Below are positions 32,874-40,195 of a stretch of DNA of 53,045 bases, one piece after another. Made by a program: the position numbers and the translations under genes. Each line of letters opens with the position of its first letter. The stretch's first letter is position 1. The notes below the pieces were generated by a model that saw only the letters and a program-made list of their open reading frames with translations, was not told where the DNA came from and did no database searches. Source of the DNA: Sphingomonas sp. (GTDB lineage: Bacteria > Pseudomonadota > Alphaproteobacteria > Sphingomonadales > Sphingomonadaceae); NCBI RefSeq assembly GCF_026460985.1, contig NZ_JAPKNM010000039.1, forward strand, positions 1 to 53,045. Reading direction: 5' to 3'.

Positions 32874-33632
32874 ATGCTCGAAGTCTGTGTCGAAAGCGCC
32901 GAGGGGGTTGCCGCCGCGGTCCGGGGCGGGGCCGACCGGATCGAGCTGTGCGCCGCGCTCGCGCTGGGCGGGCTGACCCCGCCCGCCTCGCTGATCCGTG
33001 TCGCCGCCGACGCCCCGATCCCCACGCACTTGCTCGCGCGGCCGCGCGAAGGCCATTTCCGCTACGATGCGGCCGAGGCGGCTTTGGTGGCGTCGGACAT
33101 CACCGCCGCGGCGGAGGTGGGCCTGGCCGGCGTCGTGCTGGGGGCCAGCCGCGACTCGGGCGTGCTCGATACCGATCTGCTCGCCGCATGGGTCGACCAT
33201 GCCCGCCGCGAAGGCGCGCGGCGCGGGCGGCCTTTGTCATTGACGCTGCACCGTGCCTTCGATCTCTGTCCCGATCCGTTCGCGGCGCTGGAGACCGCGG
33301 TCGCGCTCGGCTTCGAGCGGATCCTCACCTCGGGCGGGACGCTGCGGGCAGTCGACGGAGTCGCGACGCTGGGCGAACTCGTCCGGCGCGCGGGCGACCG
33401 CATCACTATCCTTGCCGGGAGCGGGGTGGACACGGCGACGCTGCCGCCGATCCTGGCGACGGGCGTGCGCGAGGTCCATGCGTCGTGCCGCAGCGCGACG
33501 GACGACAGCGGCGAGGCGGAACGGCGCTTCGGCTTCCAGTCCGGGCCCTTGCTGCGGACCGATCCGGCCAAGGTGGCCGCGCTTCAGGATATGCTGCGGA
33601 CCTATAGGACATTGAACAATACCAATATGTGA
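32874..33632 (+). CDS. cutC: CutC-family TIM-barrel protein in GlcNAc operon
   Basis: A 252-residue CutC-like TIM barrel: MLEVCVES at the start, GGADRIELCAALALGGLTPP, HLLARPREGHFRY, VVLGASRDSGVLD, TLHRAFDL, ILTSGGTLRAVDG and the closing VREVHASCR. ATG 32874 is preferred to 32856 because GGAGG lies six bases upstream and the protein then begins like other CutC proteins. The name comes from a reported copper-tolerance phenotype in E. coli, but the family's active-site geometry looks enzymatic. Here it is first in an operon with a glucosamine-6-phosphate deaminase and nagA, which points to amino-sugar metabolism. The catalysed reaction is unknown. Confidence 0.85.
   Translation: MLEVCVESAEGVAAAVRGGADRIELCAALALGGLTPPASLIRVAADAPIPTHLLARPREGHFRYDAAEAALVASDITAAAEVGLAGVVLGASRDSGVLDTDLLAAWVDHARREGARRGRPLSLTLHRAFDLCPDPFAALETAVALGFERILTSGGTLRAVDGVATLGELVRRAGDRITILAGSGVDTATLPPILATGVREVHASCRSATDDSGEAERRFGFQSGPLLRTDPAKVAALQDMLRTYRTLNNTNM
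33598..33610. promoter_or_regulatory. Candidate GntR-regulon dyad before the deaminase gene
   Basis: GGACCTATAGGAC within the 3' end of cutC, sharing the CCTATAGG core with 32836 and GGACCTATA with 40135. Confidence 0.4.
33618..33628. promoter_or_regulatory. Candidate GntR-regulon motif before the deaminase gene
   Basis: AATACCAATAT at the cutC stop; its complement ATATTGGTATT is identical to 40038-40048 upstream of the GntR/GH20 pair. A/T-rich within G/C-rich DNA. Confidence 0.5.
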
Positions 33633-33667
33633 CTTATCCCGTCCTTCCTATACAGGAGTCGAGCGGG

Positions 33668-34723
33668 GTGACGGTGGTTGTGGACGAGCAGGTGAGAACC
33701 GAGGGCGTCACGCTGATGGAGAGCGAAGCGTCCGAAGCTGCGGAAGCGGTGCGGCGGCTGATCCATGCCAATGCGCCCGCCTTCGCGCAACTGGCCCGGA
33801 TGCTGCGCGCGAACCCGCCGACGCGGGTCGTGACCTGCGCGCGCGGCTCGTCCGATCATGCGGCGACCTATGGCAAATATCTGATCGAGACCATGCTCGG
33901 CATTCCGGTGGCGTCGGCGGCGCCGTCGGTGGCGTCGGTATTCTCGGCTCCGGTCGCGCCCGGCGCGGCGCTCTGCATCGCCGTCTCGCAGAGCGGCCGC
34001 AGCCCGGACCTGCTCGCCGCGGTGAAATCGCACCAGGAAGCGGGCGCGCATGTGCTCGCTCTGGTCAATGACGAGAGCTCGCCGCTGGCGGCGATGGCCG
34101 ATACGTGCATCGGGCTCAAGGCGGGGCCCGAGCGATCGGTGGCGGCGACCAAGTCGTACATCGCCGCGCTGGCCGCCTTCGCCGCGCTGGTCGCGGAATG
34201 GGCGCGCGACGATGCGCTGGGCGCGGCGCTCGCCCGGCTGCCCGACCAGCTCGAGATCGCCAGCGCCTTCGACTGGAGCGGCGGCGTCCGGATGCTGCGC
34301 GATGCGAACAACCTGTTCGTGATCGGCCGCGGCTATGGCTTCGGCATCGCGCAGGAAGCGGCGCTCAAGCTCAAGGAAACCTGCGGCCTCCACGCCGAGG
34401 CGTTCAGCGCCGCCGAGGTGCGGCACGGGCCGATGGCGATCGTGGGCGAAGGTTTCCCGATACTCGCCTTCGCCACGTCCGACATGGCGGGCGACAGCGT
34501 GCGCGAGGCGGCGGCCGAGTTCGAGGCGCGCGGGGCGCGGGTCTGCCTGGCCGATGCGCGCGCGGAGGGCGCCTGCCTGCTGCCGGCGCTGCTGGATCAC
34601 CCGGCGCTCGAGCCGATCCTCATCATCCAGAGCTTCTATCATATGGCGAACGCGCTCGCGCTGGCACGCGGGCACGATCCCGATCGCCCGCTCCATCTGA
34701 AGAAAGTAACCGAAACACGATGA
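33668..34723 (+). CDS. nagB-II: SIS-domain glucosamine-6-phosphate deaminase (NagB-II type)
   Basis: Converts glucosamine-6-phosphate to fructose-6-phosphate and ammonia. The 351-residue protein consists of two SIS sugar-phosphate-binding domains: RVVTCARGSSDHAATYGKY and VSQSGRSPDLL in the first (about 40-185), VIGRGYGFGIAQEAALKLKE with EVRHGPMAI in the second (about 205-340). It lacks the glutaminase domain of GlmS, which is the hallmark of NagB-II. GTG 33668 is preferred (AGGAG about 10 bases upstream); GTG 33629, overlapping the cutC stop, has no ribosome-binding site. It overlaps nagA by 4 nt. GlmS-like isomerase activity without ammonia lyase direction is the alternative but unlikely beside nagA. 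Confidence 0.88.
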   Translation: MTVVVDEQVRTEGVTLMESEASEAAEAVRRLIHANAPAFAQLARMLRANPPTRVVTCARGSSDHAATYGKYLIETMLGIPVASAAPSVASVFSAPVAPGAALCIAVSQSGRSPDLLAAVKSHQEAGAHVLALVNDESSPLAAMADTCIGLKAGPERSVAATKSYIAALAAFAALVAEWARDDALGAALARLPDQLEIASAFDWSGGVRMLRDANNLFVIGRGYGFGIAQEAALKLKETCGLHAEAFSAAEVRHGPMAIVGEGFPILAFATSDMAGDSVREAAAEFEARGARVCLADARAEGACLLPALLDHPALEPILIIQSFYHMANALALARGHDPDRPLHLKKVTETR

Positions 34724-35853
34724 CTTCGCTTCGTTTCACCAACGGGCATGTCGTCACGTCCGCCGGCACGTTCGAAGGCGCCGCGATCGAAGTCGAGGCG
34801 GGGCGCATCGTCGCGCTCGCGCCGGACGCGGGCGCTTCGGACGCGATCGACCTGGAGGGCGGGTGGATCGTCCCCGGCTTCATCGACACGCAGGTGAACG
34901 GCGGCGGCGGCGTGCTGTTCAACGACGCGACCAGCGTCGAGGGCATCGCGGCGATCGGCGCGGCGCATGCGCCCTTCGGCACCACCGGCTTCCTGCCGAC
35001 CCTGATCAGCGACCGGGCCGAGGTGATCGAAGCGGCGCTCGACGCGGGCGACGCGGCGATCGCGGCGGGCGTGCCCGGCTGCATCGGCGTGCATATCGAA
35101 GGGCCGATCATCAATGTGCGCCGCAAGGGCATCCACGACCCGGACAAGTTCCGCCGGCTCGACGAGGCGCTGATCGCATTGCTCGCGCGGCCCCGGCGCG
35201 GCAAGGTGATGCTGACGCTCGCGCCCGAGATGGTGGCGCTCGAGGACATCAGGCGGCTGCATGCCGCGGGGGTGATCCTGAGCATCGGGCATAGCGACGC
35301 CGACTATGCCACCGCCGTCGCGGCGTTCGATGCCGGGATGACAGGGGTCACGCATCTGTACAATGCGATGTCGCCGCTGGTGCACCGCGCGCCGGGCGTG
35401 GTCGGCGCCGCGCTCGACGACCAGCAGGTCTATTGCGGGGTGATCATCGACGGCCACCACGTCCATGACGCGCCGCTGCGCATCGCGATGCGCGCGCGGC
35501 CGCACGACCGGTTCCTGCTCGTCACCGACGCGATGCCCTGCGTGGGATCGGGGCTGACCGAGTTCACGCTGCACGGGCAGCATATCCGCGTCGAGGACGG
35601 CTGCTGCGTGGGCGAGGACGGCACGCTTGCCGGATCGGCGCTCGACATGGCGGGGGCGTTCCGCAACGCGGTCGCGCGCATCGGGCTGTCGCATGCCGAT
35701 GCCGCGGCGATGGGCGCGACCAACCCGGCGGCGTTCCTCGGCCTCTCAGGCGAGCGCGGCGCGCTGGCGCCCGGGCTGCGCGCCGACTGGGTTCGGCTGA
35801 CGCGCGACCTGCGGCCGGCAGGCACCTGGATCGGCGGCACGCGCGTCGTTTGA
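34720..35853 (+). CDS. nagA: N-acetylglucosamine-6-phosphate deacetylase
   Basis: Cytoplasmic metal-dependent deacetylase giving glucosamine-6-phosphate for the preceding deaminase. The 377-residue amidohydrolase-fold protein shows PGFIDTQVNGGGG, the metal Glu in GVHIEGPIIN (about 124-133), His in SIGHSDADY and THLYNAMSPL, IIDGHHV, and the catalytic Asp in LVTDAMPCVGSG. Its ATG overlaps the deaminase stop (ATGA), so translation is coupled. No GlcNAc kinase (nagK) or GlcNAc transporter is in the window; the phosphorylated substrate must come from elsewhere. A family B repeat follows. Confidence 0.95.
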   Translation: MTSLRFTNGHVVTSAGTFEGAAIEVEAGRIVALAPDAGASDAIDLEGGWIVPGFIDTQVNGGGGVLFNDATSVEGIAAIGAAHAPFGTTGFLPTLISDRAEVIEAALDAGDAAIAAGVPGCIGVHIEGPIINVRRKGIHDPDKFRRLDEALIALLARPRRGKVMLTLAPEMVALEDIRRLHAAGVILSIGHSDADYATAVAAFDAGMTGVTHLYNAMSPLVHRAPGVVGAALDDQQVYCGVIIDGHHVHDAPLRIAMRARPHDRFLLVTDAMPCVGSGLTEFTLHGQHIRVEDGCCVGEDGTLAGSALDMAGAFRNAVARIGLSHADAAAMGATNPAAFLGLSGERGALAPGLRADWVRLTRDLRPAGTWIGGTRVV

Positions 35854-35877
35854 TCCTGGGGGGCGACATTTATGTTT

Positions 35878-36021
35878 CCCCTCCCTGCAAGGGAGGGGAT
35901 CAAGGGGTGGGTAGCGCCGGGCGAGGCTCGATGCCTCGTCCGGCGCTTCGATACTGGGCAACGAGTCTTTTAGGCGCGCAGACGCGCGCACCCACCCCAA
36001 CCCCTCCCTTGCAGGGAGGGG
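35878..36021. repeat. Family B inverted repeat, copy 2
   Basis: Bounded by CCCCTCCCTGCAAGGGAGGG and its near-complement, with the same GGCGCGCAGACGCGCGCACC block as copy 1. It lies between convergent nagA and the GH2 gene; the left flank GGGCGACATTTATG resembles the 20-bp termini. Confidence 0.85.
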
Positions 36022-36039
36022 CAAGCTGCAGTCCGATTC

Positions 36040-38949
36040 TCAGCGCCCAGTGATCGCCACCGGGCCCAATATGCCGGAGGGCTGGCCCGCCGGGGCCTCG
36101 ACGAGCAGCACGATTGTGCGCTGGCCGGCGCCGGGCACGATCGGCGCGCGGAGCGGGGCGGTGGCGGCGTTGTCCTTGGCGGCCACGCGGACGCCGTCGA
36201 TCCACAGCTCGGCGCGGCCGCCGAGCGCGTCGAACGCGACCATGCCCCCTTCGGCGGCGACGCGCTTCCAGGGCGTGACGCGCGTCCGGTAGATGCGCCA
36301 GCCCGGCTGGGCGTCGGCCGGCGTGGGCTGGCCGCTGCGGACGAAGTCCCAGCTGTTATTGTCGCCGTCGGCGGGGGCGAGGCCGGGATCGGGACGCGCG
36401 GGGAAGGCGGCGGAGCGGCGCCAGTCGCGCACGCGCAGCACCGCGGGAGTCGCGGCGACCTGCGCGCGCGGGGCGATATCGGTGCGGTCGATCACCAGCG
36501 TGGCGGGCTTGAGCCCCGGCGCGGTGGCGCGGACGGTGATGCGCCCGCGGCCGGCGCCGGCGCGGACGATCAACTGCGCGAGGCCGTTGAAGAGCGAGCG
36601 CCCGCCCTCCGGCCCGGCGAACTGCTCGGGCTCGTGGCTGTTGGGATCGCCATTGCCGACGCCGAGCAACGTCGCGCCCTCGACGGTGAAGCGCGTCGCC
36701 AGGTTGGCGGTGGGGACGTGGCGGCCGAGGGCGTCGATCGCATGGATGGTGATCGGCTGCGCATCCTCGTCGTCGCCGGCCATGACCGTGCGCGCGGGGG
36801 TGAGCCGCAGCGCCACCGGTGCGCCCGCGGTCTCGTGCACCGCGGTCGCCACCAATTTGCCGCCGCGCATCGCGCGCGCCTCGATCCGGCCGGGGGCATA
36901 GGGCACGGTCCATTCGTTGCCCATGATCCGGTCGACCCGCTGCACGCCGAGATCGCGGCCGTTGAGGCGCAGCATCACGGTCTCGGCATTGCTGGTGACG
37001 AAGACCTTGATCGGTTGGCCCTCGCGGCCCGGCCAGGTCCAGTGCGGCGCGATCGCCACCACGGGACGATCGTCGATCCAGTGCGCGCGGTGGATATCGA
37101 ACGCGGTCTTGGGAAAGCCGCACAGATCGAGGATGCCGAAGAAGCTCGAGACGGTCGGCCATTCGTGCGGCGTCGGCTCGCCATGATAGTCGAACCCGGT
37201 CCAGACGAAGCCGCCGGCGACGAAGGGGCGCTCGACGATGTTCTTCCACGAATCGCGGTGCGTGCCGCCCCAGCTCGCCGCGTCGGTGTCGTAGGACGTG
37301 ATGACGTGCCCAGCCGAATCGGTGGCGAAGGCGCCGCGCGTCTCGAAGGCGCTGGTGTCCTCCGAGCTGGTGGTCGGCTTGGTCGGGTTCAGCCGGTGGA
37401 ACTTGTCGTAATCGGCCTGGTAATAGTTGAACCCCATCACGTCGACGACGCTCGACACGTTCACGGGCGTGTAGAAGGAGCCGTTCATCGCGGCGGTAAC
37501 CGGGCGGCTGTCGTCGAGCCGGCGGACCGCGGCGGACATGCGGCGCACCATCTCCACCCCGGCCTCGGTGCCCTGCATCGGCTCCTCGTTGAACACCGAC
37601 CAGAGGATCACGCTGGGATGGTTGCGGTCGCGCCGCACCAGCCATTCGAGCTGGGCGAGATACTCGGGCGCCGGATTGAAGTTGCGGTTCTCGTCCATGA
37701 CGAGGAAGCCCATCCGGTCGCACCAGTCGAGCAGCTCGGCATTGGGCGCGTTGTGCGACATGCGGATCGCGTTGCAGCCCATCGCCTTCAAGCGCTCGAG
37801 CCGCCAGGCGAGCATCGAATCGGGTATCGCGACGCCGATCCCGGCATGGTCCTGATGGATGCAGACGCCCTTGAGCTTGACCGGCTTGTCGTTGACGAAC
37901 AGCCCCTTGTCGGCATCGAAGCGCACCGTGCGGAAGCCGATCGCGATGCGGCGCTCGTCGATGGTCTCGCCGCCGCGCAGCACGCGGGTGCGCACGGTGT
38001 AGAGCGTCGGCGTCTCGACCGACCAGAGCGACGGCGTGCCGGCATCGAGCGTGAGCGCGGCGTCCGCCCGATCGAGCGACGGGACGCGCACTTCGGTCCG
38101 CTGCGTCGCGACTTCGCGGCCGTCAGGAGCGAGCAGGGTGGCTTCGACCGTGACGCTTGCCGCGGCGCGTTCGATGTTGGTGAGGGTCGCGGTGACGGGC
38201 ACGCGCCAGCCGCCGCCGGGCGCCTGGCGCGGATCGCAGTGGACGCCGTCGCTGACGATCGCCACGGGCGCGCGGCGGACCAGCCAGACGTGGCGGTAGA
38301 TCCCGGCGCCTTCGTACCACCAGCCTTCCTTGGCGTCGGCATCGGCGCGGACGACGATCATGTTCGTCTCGTCGCCGAAGCGCGCGAAGGGCGTCAGATC
38401 GGCATAGACGCTGTTGTAGCCCGACCAATTGTGCGCGGCGAGGCTGCCATTGACCCAGATCGTCGCATTGGTGGCGATGCCGTCGAAATGGAGCTCGATC
38501 GTCTTGCCGCGATCGGCAGGATCGAGCCGCAGCGCGCGCCGATACCAGCCGATGCCGCGCGGGCGATAGCCCTGCGAGACGTTGGCGGTGCGGACGAAGG
38601 GCTGGGCTGCGGCCCAGTCGTGCGGCAGCCGTATCTCGGCCCAGTCCGAATCGTCGTAGAGCATCGCCGCCGCGCCGAGCGCGTTGCCGGCCTTGACGCT
38701 GACATAGGTCGCCTCGTGCCCCTGCGGCTCGGCCGTCGGGATGTCGCCTTCATGGAAGCGCCAGCCGAGCTCGAGCCGCGTGCGCGAGGGATCGGGCTCG
38801 GGGAGCCGGGGCAGGGGGCTCCGCCGGGGCGCCGGCATCGGGAAACCGTCGCCGTCGCCGGCCGCCGGTGCAGCGGCCGCCGCGTGCCCTGGTACCGCGA
38901 GCAGCGCGCCGGCGCCAGCGCCTCCCAGGAGAAGTTGGCGGCGGTTCAT
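36040..38949 (-). CDS. GH2 beta-galactosidase, Tat-type signal
   Basis: A 969-residue exported GH2 enzyme. Twin-arginine leader MNRRQLLLGG plus a hydrophobic Ala-rich segment; sugar-binding domain about 60-240, immunoglobulin-like domain about 245-355, barrel about 360-640 with acid/base Glu in VFNEEPMQG and probable nucleophile Glu in TTSSEDTSAFETRG, then C-terminal beta domains (DUF4982-like and Ig-like) and a galactose-binding-like domain at the end. The SSE-x-TS-x-x-x-x-RG pattern is that of beta-galactosidases rather than glucuronidases or mannosidases. In this locus it may remove terminal galactose from complex-type N-glycans. Encoded opposite to nagA and separated from the GntR gene by a repeat. 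Start 38949 gives the leader directly. Confidence 0.85.
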   Translation of the reverse strand: MNRRQLLLGGAGAGALLAVPGHAAAAAPAAGDGDGFPMPAPRRSPLPRLPEPDPSRTRLELGWRFHEGDIPTAEPQGHEATYVSVKAGNALGAAAMLYDDSDWAEIRLPHDWAAAQPFVRTANVSQGYRPRGIGWYRRALRLDPADRGKTIELHFDGIATNATIWVNGSLAAHNWSGYNSVYADLTPFARFGDETNMIVVRADADAKEGWWYEGAGIYRHVWLVRRAPVAIVSDGVHCDPRQAPGGGWRVPVTATLTNIERAAASVTVEATLLAPDGREVATQRTEVRVPSLDRADAALTLDAGTPSLWSVETPTLYTVRTRVLRGGETIDERRIAIGFRTVRFDADKGLFVNDKPVKLKGVCIHQDHAGIGVAIPDSMLAWRLERLKAMGCNAIRMSHNAPNAELLDWCDRMGFLVMDENRNFNPAPEYLAQLEWLVRRDRNHPSVILWSVFNEEPMQGTEAGVEMVRRMSAAVRRLDDSRPVTAAMNGSFYTPVNVSSVVDVMGFNYYQADYDKFHRLNPTKPTTSSEDTSAFETRGAFATDSAGHVITSYDTDAASWGGTHRDSWKNIVERPFVAGGFVWTGFDYHGEPTPHEWPTVSSFFGILDLCGFPKTAFDIHRAHWIDDRPVVAIAPHWTWPGREGQPIKVFVTSNAETVMLRLNGRDLGVQRVDRIMGNEWTVPYAPGRIEARAMRGGKLVATAVHETAGAPVALRLTPARTVMAGDDEDAQPITIHAIDALGRHVPTANLATRFTVEGATLLGVGNGDPNSHEPEQFAGPEGGRSLFNGLAQLIVRAGAGRGRITVRATAPGLKPATLVIDRTDIAPRAQVAATPAVLRVRDWRRSAAFPARPDPGLAPADGDNNSWDFVRSGQPTPADAQPGWRIYRTRVTPWKRVAAEGGMVAFDALGGRAELWIDGVRVAAKDNAATAPLRAPIVPGAGQRTIVLLVEAPAGQPSGILGPVAITGR

Positions 38950-39046
38950 TGGGGATACTCCGGTTGGGGGCGTGCTGTCAGAGGGAAACGCATGCGATTC
39001 GTGGAGGCCTGGGGCCGATAGACATATCGGCGAGCGAGAACATTCA

Positions 39047-39180
39047 ATCCTCCCCCGCCAGGGGGAGGTGGCGCCGAAGGCGTCGGAGGGGGAGGTAAGC
39101 AGTGCCCTCTCCAATTGAACGCAGTGGTTCCGCCCCCTCCGTCACGCTACGCGTGCCACCTCCCCCTGGCGGGGGAGGAT
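39047..39180. repeat. Family A inverted repeat, copy 6
   Basis: The 134-bp palindromic body between the GH2 and GntR genes. The GntR stop codon reads TAGGTTGCGGG and opens the right-hand flank. Confidence 0.9.
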
Positions 39181-39197
39181 TTGACAGCGCCCGCAAC

Positions 39198-39935
39198 CTA
39201 GATGTCGCTGAGCTCGGCGACGAAGTCGTAGGCGTCGCCGCGGTAGTAGGAGCGGGTGACTTCGGCCGGGCGGCCGTCGCGCAGGAAGGCGCGGCGCTCG
39301 ATCAGCAGGCCGGCATGGCCGGGATCGACGCCGAGCATCCGCGCATGCTCGGCGCCGAAGGGCACCGCGCGGAGGCGCTGCAATGCGCGCACGGGGCGAT
39401 TGCCGGCCTTTTCGAGCGCGCTGTAGAGCGAGTCCTCGACCACGTCGACCGAGGCTAGGCAATAGCCGGCGATGGTCGAGAATTCGAGCGCCATCGGCTC
39501 GTCGTCGGCATAGCGGATGCGGGTGAAGCGCAGCACCGGGGCGCCGGGCGAGAGACCCAGCATCATCGCTTCCTCGGGGTTCACCTGGCCCGGCGCGCGC
39601 GAGATCCAGCTGCTGCTGGCCTTGCGCCCGCGCGCCGCCATGTCCTCGGTGAAGGAGGAGAGCTTGGAGAAGCTCTTCTCGACGCGCCCGGCGACGAAGG
39701 TGCCGGCGCCGCGGCGGCGCGTGAGCAGGCCTTCCTCGACGAGCCCGCCGATCGCCTTGCGCACGGTGATGCGCGACACGTCATATTCGGTGGCGAGATC
39801 GCGCTCCGGGGGGATCGCATTGCCGGGCACGAGGACGTTGGCGCCGATCGCATCGCGGATGAGCTGCTGGAGCTGGAGATAGAGCGGGGACGGATTGTCC
39901 TCGCGGAAGCGCCCGATCTGATCCGAAAATGCCAT
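39198..39935 (-). CDS. GntR/HutC-family regulator, probable GlcNAc/N-glycan repressor
   Basis: A 245-residue regulator. Winged helix-turn-helix about 10-75 (ERDLATEYDVSRITVRKAIGGLVEEGLLTRRRGAGTFVA), then a UTRA effector domain (about 90-240) of the HutC/NagR type. ATG 39935 is chosen because GGGGGAGGAATGG lies directly upstream; the frame is open further but non-coding in character. It is divergent from the GH20 operon. NagR/DasR/NagQ-type members sense GlcNAc-6-P or glucosamine-6-P, which fits the adjacent nag genes. Its TAG stop is part of a repeat flank. Effector and operator remain inferred. Confidence 0.88.
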   Translation of the reverse strand: MAFSDQIGRFREDNPSPLYLQLQQLIRDAIGANVLVPGNAIPPERDLATEYDVSRITVRKAIGGLVEEGLLTRRRGAGTFVAGRVEKSFSKLSSFTEDMAARGRKASSSWISRAPGQVNPEEAMMLGLSPGAPVLRFTRIRYADDEPMALEFSTIAGYCLASVDVVEDSLYSALEKAGNRPVRALQRLRAVPFGAEHARMLGVDPGHAGLLIERRAFLRDGRPAEVTRSYYRGDAYDFVAELSDI

Positions 39936-40037
39936 CCATTCCTCCCCCGGGGAGGCCCCTTGCCGCCGTCGATGCCCCGCTTGCGGCGGGACGCTATCCC
40001 AACATGTCCGCGCGGGCAATGGGACTGCGGTGGATTT

Positions 40038-40048
40038 ATATTGGTATT
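40038..40048. promoter_or_regulatory. Candidate GntR operator motif, regulator side
   Basis: ATATTGGTATT, identical to the complement of 33618-33628, in the 260-bp divergent region 103 bp upstream of the GntR gene and 148 bp upstream of GH20. The TTGGTAT half-site resembles GlcNAc-responsive GntR boxes of other proteobacteria as I recall them. Confidence 0.5.
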
Positions 40049-40134
40049 TGCCGTCCGCCAAGGCCCCGCATGCCGATTTCAATCTGCACGAACGCGCAAA
40101 AGGCGAAGGCGGCGATGGTGCCTATTGTGCCACA

Positions 40135-40150
40135 GGACCTATATTGGTTA
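40135..40150. promoter_or_regulatory. Candidate GntR operator upstream of GH20
   Basis: GGACCTATATTGGTTA combines the GGACCTATA of 33598 with the ATATTGGT of 40038, 46 bp before the GH20 start. A position at or near the promoter is expected for a repressor site. Confidence 0.5.
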
Positions 40151-40195
40151 CACCCTCGCCGACAGCGTCCGGAGACGCCAGCGGGAGGATAGACG

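Noticed and set aside
32856..33632. cutC starting at ATG 32856
   Set aside because: ATG 32874 has GGAGG at ideal spacing and gives the usual CutC N-terminus.
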